NCBI GenBank assembly: GCA_028571685.1
Contig: CM053143.1
Span: 811,001 to 875,000, forward strand
Reading direction: 5' to 3'
Source: Heterohyrax brucei
Taxonomy: Eukaryota; Chordata; Mammalia; Hyracoidea; Procaviidae
DNA length: 64,000 nt
In this document: in pieces, positions 48,951-60,430 of the stretch
Position numbering within the stretch: position 1 is the first letter of the stretch
How the letters are laid out: the number at the start of each line of letters is the position of its first letter
Notes under the pieces: model-generated
Seen by the model: the letters and a program-made list of their open reading frames with translations, nothing else
Databases searched by the model: none
What the model was told of the DNA's origin: nothing
Made by a program: the position numbers and the translations under genes

Positions 48951-50250
48951 CTGAGTATCCCCAGGAAAGGGACACCTGTCTGGGAGGGAGCTTCACCAGC
49001 AGCCAGGGACCTGTGTGAGCTCACCATGGTCCGTGCTGGCCGCTAGTTTCTTTTTCAGCCTTTTGATGCCGGGCGGGGGAGGGGGACTAAAAAGAGTCGA
49101 AAGCAAGAGGCAAAGAAACTGCAAGGGATCCTTTGAGGTCATCAGACAGAGATACAGAGAATCACGCGACAGACAAAGGGGAGAACCGACTGACTGTTTA
49201 GAGGGGCAGCGTCTCGGTTTCCGTGGGCACTCCCGTCCCACCCAGTTTGCTGAGCAGGTAGACACCGGGAGCCCAGTGTGAGCGTCGCGAGCGCGTTCAC
49301 AGCGGTGCCCGGCTGCGGGGTCCGACAGGTGCCACTGCGGGGTCCCTTCTCCCGGTCACCCCTCTGTCCCTGACTCCCCCTTTCCTTCTGCGTTGGCAGT
49401 GCGGCTTCGCGAGGCGCGCCCTGGAGTTGCCAGCGATCCGGAAACAGAGCGGTGAGGTCGGGCAAGTCCTCGGGTAAGTGGTCGCCGCGTACCCGCGCGG
49501 ACAGCGCTCCCCCAGCTTGGCCGTGAGGTACCGGGCGCCCAGGGGGTGGCCCCCTCCGAGGATCTCGGCCGGCCCTCCCTGCTCCCCTGGGAAGCCCGCC
49601 CGGGCCGGATTCCCACGCTGGTGGGGAGGCAGAGCGCGCAGGAGACTTGACCCGAGGGCTCGGCCCTGGGCCCCGGGGACCCGAGGCGCCCCGGAGCGGA
49701 GGGCTGGCGGCGGTCGGCTCTGCACCGGCTCCGGGCTGCACCCGGGGGCCGGCCGAGAGCGCGGTGGGCGCCCGGGCCGCGAGCCCCCGGCGGGCGGGCC
49801 CGGGACAGGGCCGAGGGTGCTCGCCGGGGTGCCAGGCAGGCGGAACGGGGTCACCTGCGCTGAGGCCGAGGGTCTGGGCTGCGGGAGACGGCCGAGAGGC
49901 GAGCAGCGTCAGCCTGCGGGCTGCTGCGTTGGGTAAGGGATTGCCTCGCCTCCGGAGGAAACCGCTCAGAATGCGGGATTGCCTGGGAAGAGCTGCTGGC
50001 CAACTTCGGGGGGCAGCTCGGGGGCTCGACCAAAGCACAAATGCACTGGGTTTTGTCGTTGACTCTTTTTTTAAGTTACTGCTTCACTGAGTCTAGCTTC
50101 GCTTTTCAGTGTGACTGCGGCGCTTTTGGAAACGAGGAGCGGCGTTTGAGCCCCTGTTCCCGCGCGTGGGGGGTCTGTGCGGGCAGCCCGCTGTACCGTT
50201 TAGGCTGGGGTGCCTCTAGGGAGACGTGTGTGGGGGGATGTGGTCATGTC
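48950..50250. promoter_or_regulatory. CpG island, probable gene promoter
   Basis: The only long block with abundant CG dinucleotides and high G+C in the window, most intense at 49260-49960. It carries GC-box-like sites (ccgggcggggg near 49070; cgggcgggcccggg near 49790) and no clear TATA box. Such islands mark housekeeping-type mammalian promoters. The gene is not identifiable because no recognisable coding exon lies in the window. Long ORFs through the island on both strands (up to 298 codons at 49142-50038, -) are rich in Pro/Arg/Gly/Ala and look like GC-driven chance frames. Confidence 0.8.
49260..49473 (+). other. Putative non-coding first exon (3' edge)
   Basis: A strong donor (CGG|GTAAGTG) has its GT at 49474-49475 inside the CpG island. 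The preceding ~170 bases contain no ATG, as expected of an untranslated first exon. The 5' edge is only a guess. A second donor-like site (GG|GTAAGG, GT at 49933-49934) could end an alternative exon. On the minus strand there is one weaker donor (GCAG|GTGACC near 49853), so direction is inferred, not proved. Confidence 0.4.
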
Positions 50251-51825
50251 GTTTCAGACTATGATTTCGTGTGTCTTTCTTTGGCTCACTAGCTTTTTTT
50301 TTTTTTTTTTTTTTCCCACGGTTGTTCCTTCATTTTGCATTCAATTAAAAGTTTACATCTCTGAAGGAAACCAGAAGCTTGTACGTTTCTCATGTGGTGG
50401 CTGGTTGAAGGCATTATGGTTTCCAATGTGTTGAAAATTGCACTGGGTTATAAATAGAACAGCCCATTTTAAAACTTAAGTTTCATTTATAATATATCAG
50501 TGACCTTTAGAGTCAGTTTTCCCGATGGTGATGAAAATGACTTACTGGAATTGGCGGGACTAAAGTCTTCAAGCGTTTGATTACGTTTAGATAATCCTTG
50601 AAGCTTGTATTATAGCACGTAATGGTTTGTAACAGAAATAATCTGTTACTTTACCTTAAGTGGCTATATGGCTTTTCTTCAGGAGTTGCAAAAATTACTA
50701 ATGACAATAATGACGACGATAAAAGTGTCTGAAATTCCAAAGCAAACCTTCATTTATCAGAAAGCCGTATGAACTCTACTGCTCTTAGTGAAGATTATCT
50801 GTGTGGTGTACGCTCTGTTATTAAATCATTCCGAACCTGTAGATCGGCTTCAGGGGGTCATGAAGCTGCTGAAATTCTATTCAGTCCTTTCGAGTCACAC
50901 TGCATGTTTAGAGACGTAGTCCAAAGTCTACAGATTGCCGAGGGATCTGTGTCCCGATAGAAAAAGAGGCACCACTAGATCAAAACATGTGAGATACAGT
51001 GTTTCTTCTGTCAAAACAACAGGTTCTCTGTATAAAGTCTGCGAGCATAGAATGATAGGAACCATTTTGGAACAGTTGAATCATGCTACAGTAATGTAAA
51101 CATTTCCTATCAAGTGGACGCATTTGTATGTTTTTAAATGTAAGTGAGTTAGGAAACTTAGGTTGGTCGTTTATTTAGATGAAATTTTGCAAGGCCTAGA
51201 TTGGCACCTTCTGTTTCTTCCTGTACAGTAAGAACTTTTTGTAGTATATAGTATGGGAAATAAAATTTTATTAAGCTGTCTCTCTTTGAACCCCAACAGA
51301 AATCTATTTATGCTTGTTATAGTATTCCGTAGTTTATGAAATATAAATAACACCTTAAGGGCGCTGCTTCTGGCTATCCAGTTGTCAAGTAACACATCAA
51401 AGACAGTTTTATGTCATTTAGAGTATGGGGAAGAAAACATAAATGTGTCTGACTTTTATCTGTCAACTTCGAGGGAAAAAGTGTGGAAAACTTCACAATG
51501 CTTGGTACTTGTATTTCCAAACTATAGTTTATTAAATTATCCCGTTTTTAGCACATCGTTTTGAAAATATTTTTCATTAATTTTATACTACAAATTTAAG
51601 GAGTGGTAACATTAAAACTAAATATTTCCATTATGAAGAAGTTAGTATACTATTTTTGTGACTAAATCTCAGTAGTTTTGTCATAGAAGTTTTTTTCAAA
51701 CAAAATAGAAGATAGTGTTTAAATCCTCAGGTAACATTTATATTCATGCAGTAAGTTATTGTATTATCTTGAATGTTGTTGGAAACCTCACAAGGAAAAA
51801 ATTAAATCCCGAATTCACATTTATA
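50251..51825. other. Low-repeat region downstream of the CpG island
   Basis: A T-run of 21 at 50294-50314, then about 1.5 kb of unique AT-rich sequence with few repeats. A first-intron position is plausible. No coding exon recognised. Confidence 0.5.
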
Positions 51826-51831
51826 GGTTGT

Positions 51832-52004
51832 AAACCCCAAACTACTGCCTTCTAGTCGGGTCCTACTCATAGTGACCCTAGAGGTCAGGGTAGATCTGCC
51901 CCATAGAGTTTCCAAAGAGTGCTAGGTTGAACTGGCAGGTTTGAACTGCTGGCCTTTTGGTTAGCAGACCTAGCACTTAACCTCCCATGCCACCAGGTTT
52001 TCCT
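51832..52004 (-). mobile_element. AfroSINE
   Basis: Antisense: 'actcatagtgaccctagagg', 'tctgccccatagagtttcc', 'gtttgaactgctggcctttt', 'ggttagcagacctagcactt' and 'atgccaccaggttttcc'. Confidence 0.9.
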
Positions 52005-52985
52005 AGGTTATGGTCACTAATAATATGACAAGAGGAGGGAGAACATTGATTGTTTTGTAGCGGGTTTTAAATAACATAAAAAATAAACTCCCAAAACCTC
52101 TAATGAATTTTTTTCAGAATTAGATAAAAATCAGATTAAGCTAAAGAGTTCAGCTCCTCAGATAAAGGAAATCCAAAGCTAAAACAGTAGTTCTATAAAC
52201 CAAGCCAGAACCTTGCAGGAATGTTGTCAACCCTAATGTCTGTCCATATTCGTCAGGAAGTTGTTTAGCTTTTCTTTTATTCCCTGGGGTAAACAGTTTT
52301 TATGGCACTCTTCTATCACTTAGTTCGAAATATTTACCCAAGCAACTTTCCTTAAGCATTACTACTTCTGCTTTGCACATTTCTACAACCAAATGCTTTC
52401 GTTTATAAAAATATCAGTAATTTCAATAGTTCGAGTCTCTAAGACCTCTAAATTCATTCATCAAGTATTCGTTGTCTGTGCTCTAGTTTTGTTTTTTATC
52501 TTCTTCTTGACCTGATATAAGAACTTTTGGAAACTTTTAATTCTTTCGATGAATCACTTTAGAACTAGCTGAATTTGTGAGGTTGGAATAAATTTTTGGC
52601 TGTCTTGAATAGTATCTATATCTTGTATTTCTTTCAGAATGTTTGAAGTATGTTTATATATTTCATAATTTTGCCTCTTCCCTGGGTTCAGGCCAACAAG
52701 GCTTCATCTTCCAGTAGCATTGGGGTTGATATTGTGAGAAGAGAATTATTTGGGAGGAATAAAGGGCTTTAGGGCCATCTTCCTTCTCAGCCTGCAGTAG
52801 GAAAGAATAACTACTTTATAAATAAACTTGAGAGACTCTGGAGCATGGTTCCCGTGCCACGACATGTGATGCTTACTCAGTGTGGTTGCGTCTTACGGCC
52901 TGGAATGTTTTCTAGCCATCAGTGATATTTTGTGAAAATAAACCCTTCTTAAAAATAAGTAAATCAATCAATCAATCTTTCTTTT
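52005..52985. other. Unique region
   Basis: Nothing recognised. A short 'caatcaatcaatc' tract lies at 52962-52977. Confidence 0.45.
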
Positions 52986-52989
52986 CAGA

Positions 52990-53160
52990 ATATCAGAATC
53001 GCTAGTGGCATAGTGGTTGGTTAAGTGCTGTGTCTGTTCACCCTAAGAGTTGGCAGTTCAAATCCTGTAGGTGCCCCTTGGAAACTCTACGGAGCAGTTC
53101 TACTCTGTCCTATAGGATTGCTGTGAGTCAAAATCAACTCGATGGTAGTGGGTTGGGTTT
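52990..53160 (+). mobile_element. AfroSINE
   Basis: 'cgctagtggcatagtggttg', 'gttggcagttcaaatcctg', 'tgccccttggaaactctacg', 'ctgtcctataggattgctgtg' and 'actcgatggtagtgggttgg'. Confidence 0.92.
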
Positions 53161-54320
53161 TCTTTTTGATTTTCAGAGAATCAAGACAATTTAAGTTAAT
53201 TAGCTCGTATGTCAGCTTTTCCTGCTCTGCTATAGTGTGAATTGACAAGAAGGTAAGAGGAGGAAGTAGATCCGAACCTGTGGCTGTCAAGTCACTGACA
53301 GACCAAGGATAAATTTTTAATCCTGAAATATTTTCTGATCTGACCTGTGTTTATGTATCTCCTTTCATTAGGCTGTGTTATACTTAACTGCTTAACTGTC
53401 TGCTTCTTCTGCTAGACGAAATTTCCTTCAGGGCACTTAGCATTGGATTTACTGTGCTTGCCTTACCTAAGGAGTTTTGTAAATTTAATATTGTCTTTTT
53501 TATTATTGATTTTTGTTTCTTGTGCCTTGGGCTGTAGGTTGCTGGGGTTTTTTTTTTTTTTTTTGAGAATGAAATTTAAAGCACGTTATGTCTGTTTTGT
53601 AATAAACCCCATGATTAACACTATAGTCTTGGTCACAAGGAGATGCTTCTGTCATCTCCTCTCATGTAACTTGCATCCTGTTCAGAACTACTTCTAAACT
53701 GTTACATCGCTTCTACCATCCGCTTCCTTAACACTGCCTCCTCTCATTACCAGTGCTGGCTGACCGCTAGAACGTTCCACTTTCCTTGAGATTCTAAACT
53801 CAGAATGGCGGTTTTCTTTCCACAGTGTAATCTGCTGTCGTTTCCCAGGACTTGACTTGGTACCTACACTTTTGACTTTCACAGGACCTTAACCTGTGCC
53901 ACTTTCCTTTGGGAATCTACTGGTAGTCACCCACACCTGTCCTTTCTAATCACTCAAATTGCTTTAACTGAAAAATCCAAGATTCTCATATTATTTTTTT
54001 TGACCGTAGGTTTCCATCTTTCTAATATTTCTACCCAGTTACCATTAGTAAAAGTCCTGCTCTCTTATGGTTGTCCCTTGGCCACATCCCTGTTTTTTCT
54101 AAATAGTGTTCTTCTCTTTAGTAACTGCATCCATCTTGGGTAGAAATTTCAGCTCTGCTCGCATCCTCCAATCTTTTGCCATTAGACATACTGTAGTACC
54201 TGCTTTACTGATTTCTTTTTCTTTTTTTCCAATTTCTGTGTTTTCCTTTATCTCTGACTTATCTGCCTTACTGTTGAATGTTGCTGGATAAAGTAATGTA
54301 ACTGTATCCTTTGATCAACT
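53161..54320. other. Unique region
   Basis: Nothing recognised apart from a T-run near 53549-53564 and pyrimidine-rich text at 53990-54250. ORFs are short and featureless. Confidence 0.45.
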
Positions 54321-54321
54321 A

Positions 54322-54482
54322 GAGCCCTGGTGGTAGAGTAGTTGAAAACTTAACTGCTAACTAAAAGGTTGGTGGTTTGAATCTACCATCTGTACCTTGG
54401 AAATCCTGCAGGACAGTTCTTCTCTCTACTATGGAATTACTATGAGTGGAAATTGACTTGACAGCAACAGGCTTTTGTTTTT
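54322..54482 (+). mobile_element. AfroSINE
   Basis: 'agagccctggtggtagagta', 'ctgctaactaaaaggttggtg', 'gtttgaatctaccatctg', 'tatggaattactatgagtgg' and 'acttgacagcaacaggctttt'. Confidence 0.88.
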
Positions 54483-54741
54483 AACTATAAAGTGATTCAA
54501 TTGAGCTTTAGTTTAAGGGATGATTAATAGTGCTAGAAAGTTACTTTATTCTATCTTGCTAATGAAATAGCCGTAGTACATGTCCCAGATTTTTTTTTCC
54601 GGATTCTCCAGTCCCCTAGATTATCTCCAGTCTTTATTATTAGCAGATAACTTTATCTCCTGATCACAGAGATACTGAAATCAGTTTAGAAAAACTATTT
54701 AGAACCCTTTTTTATGTTGAGCCATCATATTTGTCCATATC

Positions 54742-55231
54742 CATTTTAGTAGTCTAGTGCTACTTTAACAGAGATACCACAAGTGGATGGCTTTAAAAAG
54801 AGAAATTTTATTTTGTCACAGTCCAGTAAGTTAAAAGTCCAAATTCAGGGTGTGAGCTCCAGGGGAAGGCTTTCTCTGTTGACTGTGTAGGAAGGTCCTT
54901 GTGGTCAGTCTTCCGTTGGACTGGAAGCTTCTGAAGCACAGGGATCCTAGGTCCTCTCCAAAGGACTTGTTCAGCTCCTGCCACTGCTTTCTTTCGTGAT
55001 GGAATGAGGTTCCCAGATCTCAGCTTGCCTCCTTTTATTTTATATCCCAAGCGGCTGCCTCAAGCCACAGTACAATCAGACGTATTAAGTCCTGCCCACC
55101 AGCTCCACTGCTGTACATTCTTCCTCATTAACATCACAGAGGCAGGGTTTACAGCACACACAATTCTGGGAATAGTGGTGAAGCCAAATTTCTACACACA
55201 TTTTTTGAAGAACATAGTACAATCCATGAGA
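54742..55231 (-). mobile_element. Solo LTR, MaLR/ERVL-like (antisense)
   Basis: 490 bp of the 11446-type LTR ('gtctagtgctactttaacag', 'ggctttaaaaagagaaatttt', 'gtgagctccaggggaaggc', ending 'gtacaatccatgag'). The 5-bp TSD atatc is perfect (54737-54741 and 55232-55236). Confidence 0.85.
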
Positions 55232-55236
55232 ATATC

Positions 55237-55930
55237 CTTAGAGTACTTACTCAAAATACTCTTACTCAAAATACACAGTATCTCTTAGAATACCGACTCA
55301 AAATGCATGTTATAATTCTTATATGTGTTTTAGAAAATACACTTACTTCAGCCCGTCTTTATTTGGCATGGATTGAGAGTCTAATCATTATCATCAGCAA
55401 TTTCTCCTCTGCACACGCTCCCACTTTTCTTAAAATGTATTCACCCCAGCTGGACATAGAGGACTGGCCTATTATAATTAGATTTTAGTGGATTATACTC
55501 ACAAGATACTATAGTAAAGCAATCAAAGTTCTGAAACCCTCACCCACTCTTTTTTCCCATCGCATTCCACTATTTAAGTGCTCGTCTTTTTGTGCATATT
55601 TTTACACAGCCTTATTTCTGCCGCATTTTGTCTTTGACTACTCGATTTTGAACTCTTAAAATACTTATTGCAATGAAATTTCATCTTTACCATTACTTAG
55701 CGTGTTGTTCCACAAGGTCATAGCCTTTTTGGTTTCCTTTTCATAATACACATTAGTCTTTCTTTCTGATCTAGGGCCATTAACAGAGTTGATCAGTATA
55801 TAATTACTGTCTTTGTTCAAATAATAAGAAAATACTGGGCATTTGAAAGGACACTGGCATGACTCTAGAGACCCTCTTCCAATTTTTTGTGTGTCCATGA
55901 ATTAGCCTTCTTTTTAAGACCCTTTTCATC
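55237..55930. other. Unique region
   Basis: Short degenerate repeats of 'ttactcaaaatac' occur at 55245-55305. No gene recognised. Confidence 0.45.
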
Positions 55931-55934
55931 TATG

Positions 55935-57391
55935 CCAGGACATTTGGAAGACACCTACTTGGCCAATCCACTGGAAGTGATTTGTGTTTATGCCCGTTCC
56001 AAAGAAAGAGGATTCAACCAAATGTGGAAATTATTGAATGCTCTCATTAATACCACATGTAAGTAAAATTTTGCTGAACGTCATTCAAAAATGGCTGCAG
56101 CAGTACATAAATAGGGAACTGCCAGAAATTCAAGCCAGATTTTGAATACAGTGACAAATGAACATTATCTTGCTGATGTCAGGCAGATCTAGGCTGAAAG
56201 TACAAAGTACCAGAAAGATGTTCAGCTGTGTTTTATTGGCTATCCAAAGGTATTTGTGTGGATCATAACAAATTATGGATAACTTTGTGAAAAATAGAAT
56301 TTCCAGAATGCTTAGTTGTGCTTATGAGGAACCTTACATAGACCATCAGGCAGTTATTCAAACAGAGCAAGGGGATACCGTATGACTTACAATCAGAAAA
56401 GTTGTACATCAGGGTTGTATCTTTTCACTACACCTATTTAGTGGGTATGCTGAGCAAATAATACAAGAAGTTGAACTACATGAAGAAGAATAGGGCAGGA
56501 AGACTCATTAACAACTTGTGACATGCAAATGATAGACTGTATGTTGAGCAAATAATACAAGAAGTTGAACTATATGAAGAAGAACAGGGCAGGAAAACTC
56601 ATTAACAGCTTGTGATGTGCAAATGAAACAGCCTTGATTGCTGAAAGCAGAGATGACTTGAAGCACTTACTGAGTGAAGACAAAAGAGCACAGCCTTCTG
56701 TGTGGATTACACCTCCTCGTAAAGACAACAAAAATCCTTACGACTGGACTAATAAGTGACATCATGATAATTGGAGAAAAATAGGGAACTTGGTGAAGAT
56801 TTCATCACACATGGATCCATAGTCAACATTTGTGGAAACAGCAGTAGAGAAGTCTGGCTACTTATTGCACTGGCAAATCTGCTGCAAAAGAGCTCTTTCA
56901 GGCATCCAAAACAAAGATACCACCCTGAGAATTAAGTTTCCCCTGAGCCAAGGGGTGGTATTTTCAGTCATCTCGTATGCATGTGAAAACTGGACAGTGA
57001 GTAAGGAAGACCAAAGAAGAATTAATGCCTTTCAAAATATAGTATTGTCAAAGAATATTGAATATGCTGTGGATTCCTAGAAGCAGAATGAATCTATCTT
57101 GGAATAAGTATAGCCAGAATTGTCCTTTAGAAGCAAGGATGGCAAAACGTTGTCTTACGTACTTTGGACACGTCATGAGGAGGAACTGTTCCTTGGAGAA
57201 AGACAACACACTTACTAGAGAGTCAGCAAAAGAGTGGAAGACTGTCGGTGACATGGATTAACACAGTGGCTTCAGCAATGGGCTGAAACATAAAAACAAT
57301 TGTGAGGACACACAGGACCTGGCAGTGTTTTATTCTGTTGTACGTAGGGTTACTGTGAGTTAGAACTCACTTGAGGGCATCTAACAACAAC
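55935..57391 (+). mobile_element. RTE/BovB-clade LINE, 5'-truncated
   Basis: From 'acttggccaatccactggaag' through 'aaaatggctgcagcagtacat', 'gtgttttattggctatccaaag', 'gtgtggatcataacaaattatgg' and 'catgtgaaaactggacagtg' it follows the afrotherian RTE reverse transcriptase. It ends 'ttgagggcatctaacaacaac'. Reading frames are broken; the largest pieces are 56832-57080 and 57058-57261. A 94-bp segment is duplicated in tandem at 56446-56633. RTE supplies the machinery thought to move the SINEs with the same tail. Confidence 0.9.
56446..56633 (+). repeat. 94-bp tandem duplication inside the RTE
   Basis: 56446-56539 and 56540-56633 are two copies of the segment with 'tgagcaaataatacaagaag'. They differ at several positions, so the duplication is not recent. 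The paralogous RTE at 61622 has this segment once. Confidence 0.9.
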
Positions 57392-57459
57392 ATAAGGCTG
57401 TTCAACCTAATGCATATTCATATATCCTTAGAATTTACATTCTTCTCTTGGCCCCAAAG

Positions 57460-57639
57460 CATATCTGGAGAGGCTGGAGAGGCTATGCAGAAATTGGAAC
57501 TCTCCTACACTGTTGGTGGGATTGTAAAATGGTGGAACCTCTTTGGAAAGCAATCTGGTGCTCCCTTAAAAAACTGGACATAGATATACCATTTGACCCA
57601 GTAATCCCACTGCTTGGAATATATCCTACAGAATCAAGA
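57460..57639 (+). mobile_element. L1 fragment, end of ORF2
   Basis: 'aattggaactctcctacactg', 'ttggtgggattgtaaaatgg', 'ctctttggaaagcaatctgg' and 'ttggaatatatcctacagaatc' match the L1 ORF2 C-terminus at 29880-30030. It is cut at both ends and abuts an LTR piece. Confidence 0.87.
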
Positions 57640-57641
57640 AT

Positions 57642-57963
57642 CTGCTATAACAGAAATGCCACAAATAGGTGGCTTTGAAAAACAGAAGTTTATTTTCTGA
57701 CAGTTACAGAGGTTCAAGTACCAGTAACGGTGTTGGCTGTTTCATTACCTTTGTTGTTGGTTCTCCTTGATCCTCACGTGGTGTCTGTGTTCTTCTATGT
57801 GTATGTACCCCTGTGTCTGTAACTCACAAGTGAATAGATTTAGAATCAAACTACTAGATTATGATCTAATTAACATAATAAAACCTCTGTTTCCAAACAG
57901 GTTTACATGCACAGGTATACGGGTTAGGATTATATTTTAGGGAGACACAATTTAATTCATAAC
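57642..57963 (-). mobile_element. MaLR/MLT1-type LTR fragment (antisense)
   Basis: 'gctataacagaaatgccacaa', 'ggctttgaaaaacagaagttt' and the end 'gagacacaatttaattcataaca' are LTR-like at both edges. The body differs from the 1376 family. Confidence 0.65.
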
Positions 57964-58211
57964 AAGTGGGGAGACAGAAAGGGCACTAAGTCTTCTCAAG
58001 CTGTTGTCATAGTGGGGAACACTGTCACACCTTCTTTGTTTGCTAATTTTTTATTCTCCCTTGCTCATTCTTTGAGAGGTGTGCTGTCCTGCTCATACTT
58101 TAGATCTCTCTTTCAGCTCTGTTTCCCAGAAACTTTTTCTGATCATCCACATCTGAACTGAATGCCTTCTTATGTTTTGCTGCAACATTCTCTACTCCAT
58201 TTATCATTTTA

Positions 58212-58375
58212 TTTTGAAAAACCAAGCCAAGTCCATTGCTGTCAAGTCTATTCTGACTCATGGTGACCCTATAGGACAGAGTAGAACTGGCCCATGAGGT
58301 TTCCAAGGAGCAGCTGGTAGATTTGGACTGCTGACCTTTCGGTTTGCAACCAGCTCTTCATTATTAGGGCTCCTC
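58212..58375 (-). mobile_element. AfroSINE
   Basis: Antisense: 'aaaaaccaagccaagtccat', 'catggtgaccctataggaca', 'aggtttccaaggagcagctg' and 'gctgacctttcggtttgcaac'. Confidence 0.9.
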
Positions 58376-59950
58376 ATTTTATTACACTGCGTTTTAATGG
58401 TTTACTCCGTAGCCTATTTTTGCTATGCAAGTGATAGTGTATAGATGAGTGACCATTTCTGTTGACTTCTCCTGCTCAGTTCATAACCACTTAAAGAGCC
58501 ATAAGCACACCGTGAAAGTGTGTGATATGATAGGGGCCTTTTCTGAGGCATGAGGCCATTGCGGGGAATATTTGTACACAGGAAGTCCCTGATTTATGGC
58601 ATATTCAAGTTTGACAAACTGTACTTACAAGTAGCCTGACTGTTAGTACTACATATGCTGATATTATCATCAGATTCTCACTGGAACATACTTAATTTTA
58701 TGATTTACTGTTCAAAGCACTGCTTTATTTATGATACTGATAATAAAAGGCAATAATAATGAAACCACCCCCCAAAAGAGTTATTTGATTTACACTAGTA
58801 ATCACTTGAGACAAAGTCATCTGAACAAAACCCTATCGAAAGTCCAGGACTATCTGTACAAAGTTTAAAACAGGTTAGGTTACAAGAAAAGGATGTCAGG
58901 CACCTTTGTTTCATTAGGTAATGTCAACTTGTTTAGTTTTGGGGAGTGAATATATGACATTTTCATTACTTAAAATTAGGCCTTTGTAAACCAATCCAGA
59001 CCATATAAAGATACACATTTTGGGGTATAAATAGGAAAGTATTTATTGTCATCATTTTGAAGGATCAGGTATTCCACATCCTTGAGGTTGACAGACCCCG
59101 TAGCTTTAATACTGTGTGTTTTTATTAGAAAAGCTTGAATTATCATGCTAGTCTCATTCTGTATGTGTGCACTGAAATTGTTAACGGCCTCTTGTTCACA
59201 TTTTCATCATGTTCCGGCTTCACATAGATTCTCTTATAAGTAGTTAAATGATCTGCGGTTTATGTTAATAAAAGGTAGGGCAAGACATTTTGATGTTTTA
59301 TTAATATGAACTTTCAAATTGTGTATTTGTGAGCATAATAAGATAGGACCTTGTGTGAAGTCATCAGAGAGTTATAAATGTAACCTGAAAGGAAAGTTGA
59401 ATAAACACGATAAAATTGTCAGTATTTGAGATGTGAGGATTTACAACAAGATGTACTAATCAACGGCTCTTGGCTTGGCTTGGCTTAAATGGGATTAACA
59501 AAAGATAATCTTCCCAGTGAAAACTCTGGGTAAAATTCCATAGAATTAAAATATTTGCAGTCATTAATTACAAGCACCATTCTTCTTTGTCCAGCTCTTC
59601 GTCAAATAATTTCATATGCTACAGCATCTATTTCTGATTCCTTTCTGTGGTGGCTAGCTCCGTGATTCCTAGATTCTCAGTGTCTCTCATTAGGCTAAAA
59701 CACTTCAGCAGTAGTATGTAGGAGAGCCACGGTATTTCTTTTAATAGAGTTTAGCTTGTGCTGTGCTTGGATAGCTTCAGAACTGTAAGAGTTCATCTTA
59801 ATGTGTACTGGGTTATCACCTGTAGCTCACCTGCTGTCTTGACCAAGAACAAGGAGATTATATATGTGTAGGCTGCCCTCTGTAGGCTGTCCCACTGCTC
59901 GTGACATAGGGCCTGAAAATCCATTGGGTGATGCAATCTTCTGGATTGTA
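58376..59950. other. Unique low-repeat region
   Basis: About 1.6 kb, AT-rich, without a recognised repeat. Possible conserved non-coding intron sequence, not demonstrable here. Confidence 0.45.
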
Positions 59951-59954
59951 TCTC

Positions 59955-60430
59955 TGTTGTTAGTTGCCAAGGATTAGGGTCCAACTCATAGTGACCTTGT
60001 GTATTACAGAATGAAACATGGTTTGGTGCTGCAACATCTTCATGACCATGAATAGTATGGTTGAGACTATCATTATGGCTGTGTTGTGAGTGTGTTTCAT
60101 TGAAGGTTTCCCTTGTTTTTGCTAGCCCTCTAAATTACAAAATATGGTATTTTTCAAGTGTTCGATGTCATTTTTGAGAACTTCCAAATTTTCTTGATTC
60201 ATACTTCATCCATTCCATTTTCTGATTACTAATGGATTTTTGCAGTTGTTACTTCTCATTTTGAATTCTTTCATGTGAGCAAATGAATGTCCTGAAGACT
60301 TTATCCCACCTGCATCAAAGGGGCTTGACTTTGAGAGCTCTTCCCTAGTTACACTTTGAGTGCCTTCCAACCTGGGAGGCTCATCTTTTAGTGTTGTATT
60401 AGGCAATATTCACATTGTATCTCTGGGCAG
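59955..60430 (-). mobile_element. RTE-associated element (antisense)
   Basis: 'ttgttagttgccaaggattagg' and 'ccaactcatagtgaccttgtg' form the RTE-type 3' end in reverse. Then come 'ttactaatggatttttgcag', 'cacctgcatcaaaggggc' and 'gagtgccttccaacctggg', text I associate with the non-coding body of elephant RTE-related elements. Diverged. Confidence 0.6.

Noticed and set aside
49142-50038. 298-codon minus-strand ORF and overlapping ORFs in the CpG island
   Set aside because: Composition is dominated by Pro/Arg/Ala/Gly, several frames on both strands are open at once, and no domain is recognisable. This is expected by chance in GC-rich DNA with few stops.
50041-50292. 83-codon ORF with a signal-peptide-like start (MHWVLSLTLFLSYCF...)
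   Set aside because: Weak start context, no homology recognised, and it lies just after the island in probable intron. The hydrophobicity comes from a T-rich run.
55935-56075. Exon-like stretch (open frame MPGHLEDTYLANPLEVICVY followed by gtaagt)
   Set aside because: It matches the afrotherian RTE LINE just upstream of 'aaaatggctgcagcagtac'. The donor-like gtaagt is part of the RTE text.
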